A stretch of DNA of 64,000 nt from Pseudomonas helleri (GCF_001043025.1 NZ_JYLD01000002.1:248001-312000); one strand, 5' to 3'; counted from the first letter of the stretch, positions 44,109 to 53,471 are shown. Program-made: numbers and translations. Notes: generated by a model from the sequence alone, not told the origin.

Positions 44109-44606
44109 TTACGCCAGCGAAAAACCCTGGCTGCGTTCTTCATGCTCAAGCAGCCATTGCTTGGCCGCCAACCCGCCGCCAAAGCCAGTCAGGGTGCCGT
44201 TGCTGCCGATCACCCGATGGCACGGGATGATGATCGGAATCGGGTTACGCCCATTGGCAGCACCCACCGCCCGTGAGGCTTTGGGTCGCTGGATCTGCCG
44301 GGAAATCTCCCCGTAGCTGGTGGTCTTGGCGTACGCAATGCTCGTCAAGGCTTGCCACACCGACTGCTGAAACGCCGTCCCCTGCGGTTTGAGGGGCAGG
44401 TCGAAGATCAACCGCTCACCCGCGAAATATTCGTCCAGTTGGCGGCGCACTTCGGCCAGTTTGTGCGGCGCGTGTTCCCAGCCGTCCAGCGGCGTGTGCG
44501 GGCGGCGGTCCAGTTCAAAGCGGACTTCGCGAAGGCCGTCATCGTCCGCCACCAAAAACAGCGGGCCAATCGGTGAAGGCATTTGGTCGTAATACACCTG
44601 GGTCAT
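44109..44606 (-). CDS. ogt: Methylated-DNA--protein-cysteine methyltransferase
   Basis: A 165-residue suicide alkyltransferase that repairs O6-alkylguanine. The acceptor is Cys129 in IIIPCHRVIGSNG; the helix-turn-helix arginine finger lies in ASRAVGAANGRNP. ATG 44606 (MTQVYYDQMPSPIG) is preceded by AGGAG and overlaps the stop of the upstream Ada-AlkA gene by four bases; an earlier start would lie inside that gene. The two proteins thus form a translationally coupled alkylation repair pair. Confidence 0.94.
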   Translation of the reverse strand: MTQVYYDQMPSPIGPLFLVADDDGLREVRFELDRRPHTPLDGWEHAPHKLAEVRRQLDEYFAGERLIFDLPLKPQGTAFQQSVWQALTSIAYAKTTSYGEISRQIQRPKASRAVGAANGRNPIPIIIPCHRVIGSNGTLTGFGGGLAAKQWLLEHEERSQGFSLA

Positions 44607-46099
44607 GTTGGCTCCTTGCGCGCCGCAGCCGAATCGGTGGCTGCACGCCATAAATACATCACTGAGTAGGCACGCCATGGGCGCCAGCTTTCGGCCAGGG
44701 TTTGCAACGCTTTGGTGCTCACCGGCTCGCCCAGCGGGTTGGCCTCACGGCGCAGGATCAAGTCCGCGGCCGGGAACGCATCGGGGTGTTTAAGCACGCG
44801 CATGGCGATGTAGTGCGCGGTCCATTCGCCAATGCCCGGTAGCTGCACCCAGCGGTTGATAAAGTGCTGCAACGGTTGTTCGAGGGCAAAATCGACTCGC
44901 CCGTCAAGCAAGGCGCGGGCAATGCCTTGAATGGTATTGATACGGGCCTGGGTAATGCCCATTTGGCCCATGTCGGCGTCCGCCAATTGCTCGGGGCCGG
45001 GGAACAGCCGGTTCAAATCAGCCCCTGCAACCGGCTCAATCGCAATGCCGTAGCGCTGCACGATGCGACTGGCGAGTGTGCGCGCCGCATCCACGCTGAC
45101 CTGCTGCCCCAACACAGCGCGTACCGCCACCTCAAAACCGTCCCAACCACCCGGCAAACGCAAGCCGGGGTAGCGCTCAATGACCGGCGCCAGCAGCGGG
45201 CTGGCACTCAAGGTTCGGGCGATAGCCAGCGGGTCGGCATCGAGATCAAACATGCGGCGAATCCGCGTGACCACGCTGAGCATCTGGCTCGGCGGCACAT
45301 TCAGTAGCTCCAGTTGCAACGCATGCTGTTCGCCGGGCCAGGCGCTGACCCGCAGCCAGCCAGGCGCCGCCGGATCGCCCACTACTCGCTGATAACTCTG
45401 TGCATCCACCTGCTCGATGCCCGGCAAAGCCCGGGTCTGCAAAAAGCCCAGCAACGCTTGAAAATCGTACGGCGGGCGAAAGCCCAGGCGCAGCACCAAG
45501 GCCTTGTCAGCACGGGGTTTAGGGCTGCGCCTGAACGCCCTTGGCTCGGCATGGTTGGCTTCGGCAAACGCCGAATTGAAACGGCGCAGGCTGCGAAAAC
45601 CCGATGCCATGGCCACTTCGGTAATGGACAGGTCGGTCTCGGTCAGCAGTTGCTTGGCGAACAGCAACCGCTGGGTGGCATGCACCGCCATCGGCGGCGC
45701 GCCCAAATGCTGGACGAACAAACGGCGCAATTGCCGGGCGCCAATGTGCATGCGCTCGGCCAGCGTCTCCAGCGAGTGGTCGGCCAGATAGCCTTCATTA
45801 ATGAGCTTGAGTGCCCGCGCCACCAAATGCTCGCCGTGCAGCCACAACTGGTTACCCGGCGCCAGCTCCGGCCGACAGCGCAAGCACGGGCGAAAACCTT
45901 GGGCCTGGGCAGCGGCAGCGCTGGGGTAATACACCACATTCTCGGCCTTGGGCGGCCGCGCCGGGCACACCGGGCGGCAATAGATGCGCGTGCTGAGAAC
46001 CGCAGTAAAAAATACCCCGTCAAACCGCGCATCGCGGCTTAAACGGGCAATTTCACAGACGGCGGTGCTGGGTGCGGGAAGGCTGTCTTGTGTGTTCAT
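44603..46099 (-). CDS. alkA: Ada-AlkA fusion: methylation-responsive regulator and 3-methyladenine DNA glycosylase
   Basis: A 498-residue fusion. The N-terminal Ada metal-binding domain has Cys41, Cys45, Cys72 and Cys75 (YCRPVCP and CLRCRPE); in Ada the first of these accepts a methyl group from phosphotriesters and switches the protein into an activator. An AraC-type DNA-binding domain follows (about 90-185, SITEVAMASGFRSLRRFNSAF). The C-terminal part (about 200-480) is an AlkA glycosylase with the helix-hairpin-helix LPGIGEWTA (420-428) and catalytic Asp446 (FPAADLIL). It can therefore sense methylation damage, activate transcription and excise alkylated bases. It overlaps ogt by four bases. 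Confidence 0.93.
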   Translation of the reverse strand: MNTQDSLPAPSTAVCEIARLSRDARFDGVFFTAVLSTRIYCRPVCPARPPKAENVVYYPSAAAAQAQGFRPCLRCRPELAPGNQLWLHGEHLVARALKLINEGYLADHSLETLAERMHIGARQLRRLFVQHLGAPPMAVHATQRLLFAKQLLTETDLSITEVAMASGFRSLRRFNSAFAEANHAEPRAFRRSPKPRADKALVLRLGFRPPYDFQALLGFLQTRALPGIEQVDAQSYQRVVGDPAAPGWLRVSAWPGEQHALQLELLNVPPSQMLSVVTRIRRMFDLDADPLAIARTLSASPLLAPVIERYPGLRLPGGWDGFEVAVRAVLGQQVSVDAARTLASRIVQRYGIAIEPVAGADLNRLFPGPEQLADADMGQMGITQARINTIQGIARALLDGRVDFALEQPLQHFINRWVQLPGIGEWTAHYIAMRVLKHPDAFPAADLILRREANPLGEPVSTKALQTLAESWRPWRAYSVMYLWRAATDSAAARKEPT

Positions 46100-46181
46100 G
46101 AACCGCAGAATAGCACCGGGTTTTTAGCGGTTCTCGCCATTTTCGGACGTCAATGTCCGGGCTGCCCCACAGAATTACCCG

Positions 46182-46592
46182 CTACTTGCACGCTCCCTTC
46201 TCCAGGCATGTACCGCTTTGGCTCCACACCAGTGTGCCACCCGAGCTGCTCAGCGATGGGGTCATGACGCTGGTCCAGCCACCCGCTGCTTCGGTGCCGG
46301 TCATGGTGATCACGCCGTCAATCACGGTCATGCCAGCTGCCAGGTTGTCCGTCGGATCGGCCGGGCCTGGAATGCCATGGCTGCCCGCGTCGCAAACGCT
46401 CAAGTCATTGCTCTCGCTGTAGCACAGGGCAACTGCCGTCTTGTACGTATTGCTGATGGCGTTCAGTTCAGCGAAGCGGGCCTTCATGGTGTGCTCGTGG
46501 TAAGCCGGTAACGCGAACGAGGCGATCAAGCCGATGATCGCAACCACGATCATCATTTCGATCAGGGTGATGCCGAGTTGTTGTTGTTTCAC
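46182..46592 (-). CDS. pilA: Type IV major pilin PilA
   Basis: A 136-residue prepilin. GTG 46592 is chosen because GGAG lies 9-10 bases upstream and it yields the short class IVa leader MKQQQLG; upstream ATGs give long extensions that cover the promoter. Cleavage by PilD after Gly7 leaves a mature N-terminus ITLIEMMIVVAIIGLIASF, with Glu at position +5. The +1 residue is Ile and not the usual Phe. Two cysteine pairs are visible: one in ALCYSESNDLSVC and the C-terminal disulfide loop CLEKGAC. A sigma-54 promoter precedes it. It is divergent from pilC. Confidence 0.9.
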   Translation of the reverse strand: MKQQQLGITLIEMMIVVAIIGLIASFALPAYHEHTMKARFAELNAISNTYKTAVALCYSESNDLSVCDAGSHGIPGPADPTDNLAAGMTVIDGVITMTGTEAAGGWTSVMTPSLSSSGGTLVWSQSGTCLEKGACK

Positions 46593-46632
46593 AAAAAATC
46601 TCCAAACGTGGGACGCGGCCCAGCGGCCAAAC

Positions 46633-46647
46633 GCCATAACCGTGCCA
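46633..46647 (-). promoter_or_regulatory. Sigma-54 promoter of pilA
   Basis: On the minus strand TGGCACGGTTATGGC has the invariant GG and GC separated by 10 bases (-24/-12 type). It lies 41 bp upstream of the GTG start. pilA of Pseudomonas is known to depend on RpoN and PilR. Confidence 0.75.
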
Positions 46648-46811
46648 GCCTGCAAAAAAGTGCGCACAGGCTATCAAGGTTAGCGGGCGGATGCTCCCTC
46701 ACTGCATGGCAGACACCTTTGGACACGCTCCAGTGAGTTGCTCAGCGCCCGGCGCATCTAGCCTTCAGACTCACAGCCCAACAGGGCGAGCCACTCTTCA
46801 AGGATCAACGC

Positions 46812-48029
46812 ATGGCAACACAGCCAGTTAAAACCGGGGTGTACCGCTGGGAAGGCACCGACCTCAAGGGCACCCCTGTGAGCGGCGAAACCAGCGCCCA
46901 AAGCCTGGCCATGATCCGCGTTCAGCTACGCCGCCAAGGTATTACCGCAGGTAAAATCCGCCGTCACAACGACCGCGAGCCGCGCAGGGGCAAATCGATC
47001 ACCGCACTGGAAATCTCATTGTTTACCCGCCAACTGGCCACGCTGATCAAAGCGGGCATCCCGCTGCTGCAAGCCCTTGAGGTCATCGCCAAAGGCTTCG
47101 AGCACATGACCATGCGCCAATTGGTCGGCGAGCTGAAGCAGGACATCAGCGCGGGCATCAACCTGGCCACGGCGCTGCGCAAAAAACCGGCGCATTTCGA
47201 TGCGCTGTTTTGCAATCTTGTCGACGCAGGCGAGCAGGCCGGTGCTCTGGATGTCGTGCTGCAACGGGTGGCGGCCTACAAAGAAAAAACCGAAGCCCTG
47301 AAAAAGAAGATCAAAAAGGCCATGACCTACCCCATCGCCGTGGTGCTGGTGGCACTGGTGGTCAGTGCCATTTTGTTGATAAAGGTGGTACCGCAGTTTC
47401 AAGGCGTGTTCAGTTCTTTTGATGCCCAATTGCCCGCCTTCACCCTGGCGGTGATCGCTGTGTCCGAGATGCTGACGCAACACGGCGCTTGGCTGTTTGG
47501 CGGTGGCTGCCTGATTTTTTTCGCGCTTGGCCATCGCTATAAACGCTCTGAGGCCCTGCGCCAGCGGGTTGATCGATGGCTGCTGAAACTGCCGGTTATC
47601 GGCAGCTTGCTGCGGTTGTCAGCCATCGCCCGCTTTGCCCGCACCTTGGCCACCACCCTGGCGGCCGGTGTTCCGCTGCTCGAGGCGTTGCGCGCCGTCG
47701 CTGGTGCAACGGGCAACCACGTGTACAAAGAGGCGGTGCTCAGGCTCCAGCAGCACGTGGCAACCGGTAGCCAAATTCATGTGGCCATGGGCGCGACGGG
47801 CGTGTTTCCGGGCATGGCGATTCAGATGACAGCAATTGGCGAAGAATCCGGCACATTGGATGACATGCTTAATCACGTCGCCACCTATTATGAGAGCGAG
47901 GTCGACAGTGTGGTCGACAACCTGACAACGTTGATGGAACCGCTGATCATGACGGTTCTCGGCGTTTTGGTGGGCGGGCTGGTGATCGCCATGTATTTAC
48001 CGATTTTCAAACTGGGCCATGTCATTTGA
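46812..48029 (+). CDS. pilC: Type IV pilus inner-membrane platform protein PilC
   Basis: A 405-residue polytopic protein (GspF/PilC family) with two repeated GspF domains: residues 70-195 (SLFTRQLATLIKAGIPLLQA) and 275-400 (RFARTLATTLAAGVPLLEAL). Membrane helices are near 170-195, 220-240 and 375-398. It is full length, so it is not the product of a pilB-pilC deletion that removed its N-terminus. The upstream 144-bp gap has no trace of the pilB ATPase gene. It overlaps pilD by four bases. Confidence 0.94.
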   Translation: MATQPVKTGVYRWEGTDLKGTPVSGETSAQSLAMIRVQLRRQGITAGKIRRHNDREPRRGKSITALEISLFTRQLATLIKAGIPLLQALEVIAKGFEHMTMRQLVGELKQDISAGINLATALRKKPAHFDALFCNLVDAGEQAGALDVVLQRVAAYKEKTEALKKKIKKAMTYPIAVVLVALVVSAILLIKVVPQFQGVFSSFDAQLPAFTLAVIAVSEMLTQHGAWLFGGGCLIFFALGHRYKRSEALRQRVDRWLLKLPVIGSLLRLSAIARFARTLATTLAAGVPLLEALRAVAGATGNHVYKEAVLRLQQHVATGSQIHVAMGATGVFPGMAIQMTAIGEESGTLDDMLNHVATYYESEVDSVVDNLTTLMEPLIMTVLGVLVGGLVIAMYLPIFKLGHVI

Positions 48030-48892
48030 GCACGATCGATGTTTTCACCCTGTCTCCCGGCGCCTTTATCGCCTGCGCCCTGGTGCTTGGCCTGCTGGTG
48101 GGCAGCTTTATCAATGTGCTGGCGTGGCGATTGCCCAAAATGCTTGAGCAGGACTGGCAGACGCAGGCCCGCGAACTGCTTGGCCTGCCCGCCCCGGCCA
48201 AAGGCCCTGTGTATAACTTGATGCTGCCGCGCTCGCATTGCCCGCACTGCCAGCACCCTTTGCGCGCCTTGGAGAACATTCCGCTGCTGAGTTACCTGGT
48301 GCTGCGCGGCAAATGCTCGCAGTGCAAAACCGCCATCAGCCTGCGTTACCCACTCACCGAGCTGACCTGCGCGGTCTTGTCGGGCGTGGTCGCATGGCAC
48401 TTCGGAGTAAGCCCGCAGGCTGGTTGGATGCTGCTATTGACCTGGGGCCTGCTGGGTATTTGCCTGATCGATCTCAAGCATCAAATTGTCCCGGACGTGC
48501 TGGTGTTGCCCCTGATGTGGCTGGGTTTGCTACTTAACACCTTCGAGACCTTTACCGGCCTGACCCAAGCCGTTTGGGGCGCAGCGCTGGGGTATCTGAG
48601 CCTGTGGTCGATTTTTTGGCTGTTCAAGCTGCTCACCGGCAAGGACGGCATGGGCTATGGCGACTTCAAGTTGCTGGCGCTGTTCGGGGCTTGGGGCGGC
48701 ATGGCGATTGTGCCGTTGACGATTGTGCTGTCATCGCTGCTGGGCGCGATGGTGGGGCTGACGCTGCTGGCTTTGCGCCGGGCGCAGGCCTCAACGCCCA
48801 TCCCGTTTGCACCGTATCTGGCAATTGCCGGCTGGATTGCATTGCTCTGGGGTGGTCAAATGGCCGACTTCTATTGGCAGATTTCGGTTTGA
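48026..48892 (+). CDS. pilD: Prepilin peptidase and N-methyltransferase PilD
   Basis: A 288-residue bilobed membrane aspartyl protease. Catalytic Asp149 (CLIDLKHQ) and Asp213 ([11 protein letters not shown]) match the numbering I recall for P. aeruginosa PilD. The cytoplasmic zinc-binding cysteines are Cys72, Cys75, Cys97 and Cys100. It cleaves type IV prepilins and type II secretion pseudopilins. The start is the rare TTG 48026 within ATTTGA, overlapping the pilC stop; there is no in-frame ATG until about residue 39, which would remove the first membrane helix. Confidence 0.94.
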   Translation: MSTIDVFTLSPGAFIACALVLGLLVGSFINVLAWRLPKMLEQDWQTQARELLGLPAPAKGPVYNLMLPRSHCPHCQHPLRALENIPLLSYLVLRGKCSQCKTAISLRYPLTELTCAVLSGVVAWHFGVSPQAGWMLLLTWGLLGICLIDLKHQIVPDVLVLPLMWLGLLLNTFETFTGLTQAVWGAALGYLSLWSIFWLFKLLTGKDGMGYGDFKLLALFGAWGGMAIVPLTIVLSSLLGAMVGLTLLALRRAQASTPIPFAPYLAIAGWIALLWGGQMADFYWQISV

Positions 48893-48893
48893 A

Positions 48894-49517
48894 ATGAATA
48901 CCCCCTCTTCCAAACCCTGGATTCTCGGCCTCACCGGCGGCATCGGCAGCGGCAAAAGTGCCGCCGCCGAGCACTTTGCCTCGTTGGGCGTGCACGTAGT
49001 CGACGCCGATCATGCGGCGCGCTGGGTGGTCGAACCCGGACGCCCGGCACTGGCGCAAATCGCCAAGCACTTTGGCGATGACGTGCTGCAGGCCGACGGA
49101 CAGCTCAATCGCAGCGCGCTGCGTAGCCTGATTTTCAGCGACCCGCAGGAGCGCCAGTGGCTCGAAGCCCTGCTGCACCCGCTGGTGCGTGAAGAGATCG
49201 CGCAAAACCTGGCCCAGGCTCAATCGCCCTACGCCATTTTGGTGTCGCCACTGTTGATTGAGGCCGGGCAACACAAGACCACCCAACGCGTACTGGTGAT
49301 CGACACCCCGCAAGCCCTGCAAATTCAGCGCACGTTGTTGCGCGACAACACCAGTGAAGAGCAAGTGCAGGCTATCCTCAAGGCCCAAGCCAGCCGCGAA
49401 GAGCGCCTGCGCCATGCTGATGACGTGTTGGTCAACGACACTGACCTCAACGCGCTCAAGTCCGAAGTTGAGCGCTTGCATCACTTTTATTTAACTCTGC
49501 ATGGAGGCCAACCATGA
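48894..49517 (+). CDS. coaE: Dephospho-CoA kinase
   Basis: A 207-residue kinase for the last step of coenzyme A synthesis. The P-loop is TGGIGSGKS at residues 14-22, followed by [13 protein letters not shown] with the substrate-binding acidic residues and the lid region [24 protein letters not shown] 48894 begins one base after the pilD stop; an earlier in-frame start would extend deep into pilD. It overlaps yacG by four bases (ATGA). The pilD-coaE-yacG order is common in Pseudomonas. Confidence 0.95.
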   Translation: MNTPSSKPWILGLTGGIGSGKSAAAEHFASLGVHVVDADHAARWVVEPGRPALAQIAKHFGDDVLQADGQLNRSALRSLIFSDPQERQWLEALLHPLVREEIAQNLAQAQSPYAILVSPLLIEAGQHKTTQRVLVIDTPQALQIQRTLLRDNTSEEQVQAILKAQASREERLRHADDVLVNDTDLNALKSEVERLHHFYLTLHGGQP

Positions 49518-49720
49518 CCAAACCCCCAATGACCGTAGACTGCCCGACGTGTGGCGTCGCAGTGCAATGGACAACCACCAATGCCTTCCGGCCGTTCTGT
49601 TCGGACCGTTGCAAACTCATCGACCTGGGCGCCTGGGCCAGCGAAGAACACAAGATCCCGGTAGCCCCGGACGCTGAAGACGAGTTGTTTTCAGAAGACT
49701 TGCCAACACGTCTGCATTAA
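49514..49720 (+). CDS. yacG: DNA gyrase inhibitor YacG
   Basis: A 68-residue zinc protein that binds GyrB and inhibits DNA gyrase in E. coli. The four zinc cysteines are Cys10, Cys13, Cys29 and Cys33 (CPTCG and FCSDRC), followed by [15 protein letters not shown], the family signature. The acidic, flexible C-terminal tail ([13 protein letters not shown]) contributes to GyrB binding in the E. coli protein. It is translationally coupled to coaE. Confidence 0.95.
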   Translation: MTKPPMTVDCPTCGVAVQWTTTNAFRPFCSDRCKLIDLGAWASEEHKIPVAPDAEDELFSEDLPTRLH

Positions 49721-49800
49721 TCGTGAAGCCTGTGGGGGTGCAATTGAACGTTCCACCCCCACACTTTCAGTTACACCTGTTTCAAGGCTAAGCTGCGTGC

Positions 49801-50430
49801 ATGGACGACTCTGATTACTTGCGCCTGCTTACGAGTCAGGCCGAACAAGCCAATGCCTTTTTATCCAATGCCCGCAAATGGGAGCGTGAGCGTTGGGTAT
49901 GCCAACGGCTGCTTCAGGGCTTGAATATTGCCTACCACACCGAGGACTTCACTCAAGCCAGCCAGGAACCGCCCGACGTATTGTTTGGTGAGGCGCGTTT
50001 TGAGGTGTTCTTTGTGCTCGATGAAGGCCGTCGTCTCAACGATGAATGGCGCGAAGAACTCCAGCGCCGTCGCAGCGCTTACTCCTTGAGCCAACTGGTG
50101 CGCCGCGAAGCGCGGCCCAAGCGGATCCCGGCCAGCAAGCTGTTGCAACGTCTGGGCCCCACGCTGCACAAAAAAGCCAAGAACTACCAAGAGCGCGACA
50201 TCGACTTGGGCCAATTGGATATCGTCGCTTTTTCCAGCCTCAAACGTGAGGTGCTGGACCTGAACAGTCATTTCCCGCCGCCCACCGAGTATTTGCGCCA
50301 GGGCTGGCGCTCGCTTTCACTGGTGGGACCGACCTTTGCCCGAGTATTGTTCGCCCAACCGGATGCGCCAGATTTTCTGCGCAACAATCTGGGCCGCAGC
50401 ATTATTTTCGATGTCGGGATCAGTTTGTGA
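49801..50430 (+). CDS. DUF1780-type protein of unknown function
   Basis: A 209-residue cytoplasmic protein that I assign to DUF1780 from its location and segments ARKWERERWVCQRLLQGLNI and PPDVLFGEARFEVFFVLDEG. The pattern Asp-x(n)-Phe-Glu-Val in the latter resembles the core of PD-(D/E)XK nucleases, but I cannot confirm a catalytic lysine. The start ATG 49801 lies 80 bp after yacG, behind GGCTAAGCTGCGTGC. Its stop codon overlaps a GTG that opens the next small frame (GTGA). Confidence 0.72.
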   Translation: MDDSDYLRLLTSQAEQANAFLSNARKWERERWVCQRLLQGLNIAYHTEDFTQASQEPPDVLFGEARFEVFFVLDEGRRLNDEWREELQRRRSAYSLSQLVRREARPKRIPASKLLQRLGPTLHKKAKNYQERDIDLGQLDIVAFSSLKREVLDLNSHFPPPTEYLRQGWRSLSLVGPTFARVLFAQPDAPDFLRNNLGRSIIFDVGISL

Positions 50431-50708
50431 GCCCAAAGCGGTTAATTGAAAACACCCTCGTTCGTCTACACGACAAACTGAGAGTCGAGCCGTTGAGCTG
50501 CAACCGTTATGCTGGCTTTGATCCTGATGGCGCTAATGCTGTAGCTTTGTCACACCCTGCAACGTCTATCTGACGGGGCACTCTTTATGCCTGGTCCCAT
50601 AACCCAGATGACCCGTTGCACACCGAATTCCAGGTTGTCCCGCGCTTTGAGCTGCTTTGCGCTCGCCCGGATAACCCGCGCACCGATTTTTTTAAGCCTT
50701 GTGAGTGA
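50427..50708 (+). pseudogene. Small reading frame with one internal TGA between DUF1780 and ndh
   Basis: GTG 50427 overlaps the preceding stop (GTGA) and opens a 48-codon frame (MSPKRLIENTLVRLHDK...) that ends at TGA 50571-50573. The same frame then continues for 44 sense codons (LYAWSHNPDDPLHTEF, ending DFFKPCE) to TGA 50706-50708, five bases before the ndh start. The second part has Pseudomonas-like codon use. I read it as a decayed or shortened gene. In related genomes I recall other small genes in this interval (MOSC and DUF3094 proteins), which are absent here. Chance openness of a GC-rich frame is possible. Confidence 0.3.
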
Positions 50709-50713
50709 TACCT

Positions 50714-52015
50714 ATGACCCATCGTATTGTTATCGTCGGCGGCGGCGCTGGCGGTCTGGAGTTGGCGACCCGCCTGGGCAAGAGCCTGGGCAAGCGCGGC
50801 AAAGCCAGCGTCACGCTGGTGGACGCCAACCTGACCCATATCTGGAAACCGCTGCTGCATGAAGTCGCTGCTGGCTCGCTGAACTCATCAGAAGACGAAC
50901 TCAACTATGTGGCCCAAGCCAAATGGAATCACTTCGAATTCCAGCTGGGGCGCATGAGCGGGTTGGACCGTGAGCTGAAAAAGATCTCATTGTCGGCGAC
51001 CCTCGACGAAAACGGGCAAGAACTGGTGCCTGCGCGCGAGTTGAGCTACGACACGCTGGTGATTGCCGTGGGCAGTACCACCAACGATTTCGGCACCAAG
51101 GGCGCGGCTGAACATTGCTTGTTTCTGGATACCCGCAAGCAGGCCGAGCGCTTCCATCAGCAATTGCTCAACCACTATCTGCGCGCCCATGCCGGACAAA
51201 CAGATGCGGTCGAAACCATCAGCGTGGCCATTGTCGGTGCCGGTGCGACCGGGGTCGAACTGGCCGCCGAACTGCATAACGCGGCGCACGAACTGGCGGC
51301 ATACGGCCTGGACCGCATCAAACCTGAAAACATGCACATCACCCTGATCGAAGCCGGGCCACGGGTGTTGCCTGCATTGCCTGAGCGCATTGGCGGACCT
51401 GTGCATAAAACCCTGGAAAAACTTGGGGTTAAAGTGCTGACCAACTCGGCCGTCAGCGAAGTGACCGCAGACAGTCTGGTGACCGCCGATGGGCAAGTGA
51501 TTCCCGCGAGCCTGAAAGTCTGGGCAGCCGGTATTCGTGCGCCGGGCTTTCTCAAGGATTTGGCGGGGCTTGAGACCAACCGCATCAACCAATTGGTGGT
51601 GCTGCCGACCCTGCAAACCACTCGCGACGAGAACATTTTCGCCTTTGGTGATTGCGCGGCCTGCCCGCAACCGGGCAGCGACAAGATGGTGCCACCGCGC
51701 GCGCAAGCGGCTCACCAACAGGCTTCATTGCTGGCCAAATCGTTGAAGCTGCGCCTGGAAGGTAAAACGCAATTGCCGGACTACCACTACCGCGATTACG
51801 GCTCGTTGATCTCGCTGTCGAGTTTTTCGGCAGTGGGTAACTTGATGGGCAGCCTGATGGGCACGGTGATGCTGGAGGGCTGGTTGGCGCGGATGTTCTA
51901 CATTTCGCTGTACCGCATGCACCAGATGGCGCTGTATGGCACGTTCCGTACGTTGATGCTGATGCTGGGCAGCAGAATCGGACGCGGCACCGAACCGCGC
52001 CTGAAACTGCATTAA
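50714..52015 (+). CDS. ndh: NAD(P)/FAD-dependent oxidoreductase, type II NADH dehydrogenase-like
   Basis: A 433-residue non-proton-pumping NADH:quinone oxidoreductase candidate. The FAD-binding motif VIVGGGAGGLELATRLG is at residues 5-21, the NADH motif AIVGAGATGVELAAEL near 170-185, and the second FAD motif FAFGDCAACPQP near 312. The C-terminal segment (GSLISLSSFSAVGNLMGSLM, then MFYISLYRMHQMALYG) is amphipathic and fits membrane-surface attachment. ATG 50714 (MTHRIVIVGGG) is favoured over an in-frame start three codons earlier. Confidence 0.88.
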   Translation: MTHRIVIVGGGAGGLELATRLGKSLGKRGKASVTLVDANLTHIWKPLLHEVAAGSLNSSEDELNYVAQAKWNHFEFQLGRMSGLDRELKKISLSATLDENGQELVPARELSYDTLVIAVGSTTNDFGTKGAAEHCLFLDTRKQAERFHQQLLNHYLRAHAGQTDAVETISVAIVGAGATGVELAAELHNAAHELAAYGLDRIKPENMHITLIEAGPRVLPALPERIGGPVHKTLEKLGVKVLTNSAVSEVTADSLVTADGQVIPASLKVWAAGIRAPGFLKDLAGLETNRINQLVVLPTLQTTRDENIFAFGDCAACPQPGSDKMVPPRAQAAHQQASLLAKSLKLRLEGKTQLPDYHYRDYGSLISLSSFSAVGNLMGSLMGTVMLEGWLARMFYISLYRMHQMALYGTFRTLMLMLGSRIGRGTEPRLKLH

Positions 52016-52073
52016 CCGCAGCCGCTGTCCAAGCACGAGGCGCGGCCTCATGCCTGGACAGCGACCACAGGTT

Positions 52074-53471
52074 TCAACGCCCTGCGTGGTTCCCTGCTTC
52101 CGCCTCACGGCCTTTAAAGCCGTGGGGTTTGTGGTCTTCAAAAAACTTCACGTTGCGCGCAAAGTCTTCCAGCAGCAGCTTGGCCATGTCGATCGACAGG
52201 CCTTGTCTGACCAGAATCCGCTGCACCACGACGTCTTCAACATTCGCCGGTAGGCTGTACGCGGGCACCAGCCAGCCACGAATACGCAACCGGTCAGCCA
52301 GGTCATACAGGGTGTAATTGGTGTCGGCGCCCGGCTTCAAACGCCAGGTCAGTGCCGGGATCCCGAGCTTGGGGTCGCCACTGAAGAGCATTTCAAACGG
52401 CCCGATCTTGACCAGTTCACGTGCCAGGTACTGCGCCGTGGCATAGCATTCCGAGTGAATACGCTCGTAGCCCTCACGCCCCAGACGCAAGAAGTTGTAG
52501 TACTGGGAAATAATCTGCCCGGCCGGGCGCGAGAAGTTCAGGGCGAAAGTCGGCATGTCGCCGCCCAGGTAGTTCACGTGGAAGATCAACCCTTCTGGCA
52601 GGTCCTGCGCATCGCGCCAGACCACCCAGCCCGCCCCCAATGGCGCCAGGCCGAATTTGTGGCCGGAGGTGCTGATGGATTTGACCCGGGCAACACGGAA
52701 ATCCCACAGCACTTCAGGCGCACAGAACGGGGCCAAGAATGCACCGCTGGCGCCGTCGACGTGAATATCCACGCTCAGGCCGGTGCGTTTTTCCAGCTCA
52801 TCGAGGGCATCTGACAGCGGCTGGACCGTCTCGTACAAGCCGGTAAAGGTTTGGCCAAACGTCGGCACCACTACGATGGTGTTCTCATCGACCCGGCCGT
52901 CGAGGTCTTCCGGGGTCATGAACCAGTGGCCTTCGGACATCGGCACTTCGCGGATTTCTACGTCCCAATAACGGGCGAACTTATGCCAGCACACCTGCAC
53001 CGGCCCGCAGACCATGTTCGGGGTGGCAGTCGATTTGCCAGCGGCTTTACGTGCAGCACGCCAGCGCCACAGCGCAGCCAGACCGCCGAGCATGCAAGCT
53101 TCGCTGGAACCCACGGTGGAGGTGCCCAAGGTGCTCGCCGCATCAGGGGAATGCCATAAGTCGGCCAGCATATGGATGCAACGGCTCTCAAGCTCCGCCG
53201 ATTGCGGGTACTCGTCTTTGTCGATCATGTTTTTGTCGATCGACAAGTCCATCAGCCGGTGCACTTCATCTTCTGCCCAGGTTTGGCAGAAAGTGGCGAG
53301 GTTCTGTCGGGAGTTACCGTCCAGATACAACTCGTCGTGGACCAACTGGAAAACCTCGCTTGCGACCTGCTCCGACTCCGGGAAGCGCTTGATCGCGGCG
53401 GCATGATCCAGAGTCGATGAACCAAAAATAGGGTCAGTCGCAGAGTGACGCTTGACGCGGTGCAGTGCCAT
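52074..53471 (-). CDS. gadB: Glutamate decarboxylase
   Basis: A 465-residue PLP enzyme that converts glutamate to GABA with uptake of one proton. The PLP lysine is Lys272 in [24 protein letters not shown] carries the PLP-binding Asp. The N-terminus [20 protein letters not shown] and the C-terminal HKPHGF resemble the pH-sensing tails of E. coli GadB. ATG 53471 is preceded by AAGGAG. It is divergent from glsA-gadC across 173 bp, and the three genes together form a glutamine/glutamate-dependent acid-resistance module. Confidence 0.95.
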   Translation of the reverse strand: MALHRVKRHSATDPIFGSSTLDHAAAIKRFPESEQVASEVFQLVHDELYLDGNSRQNLATFCQTWAEDEVHRLMDLSIDKNMIDKDEYPQSAELESRCIHMLADLWHSPDAASTLGTSTVGSSEACMLGGLAALWRWRAARKAAGKSTATPNMVCGPVQVCWHKFARYWDVEIREVPMSEGHWFMTPEDLDGRVDENTIVVVPTFGQTFTGLYETVQPLSDALDELEKRTGLSVDIHVDGASGAFLAPFCAPEVLWDFRVARVKSISTSGHKFGLAPLGAGWVVWRDAQDLPEGLIFHVNYLGGDMPTFALNFSRPAGQIISQYYNFLRLGREGYERIHSECYATAQYLARELVKIGPFEMLFSGDPKLGIPALTWRLKPGADTNYTLYDLADRLRIRGWLVPAYSLPANVEDVVVQRILVRQGLSIDMAKLLLEDFARNVKFFEDHKPHGFKGREAEAGNHAGR

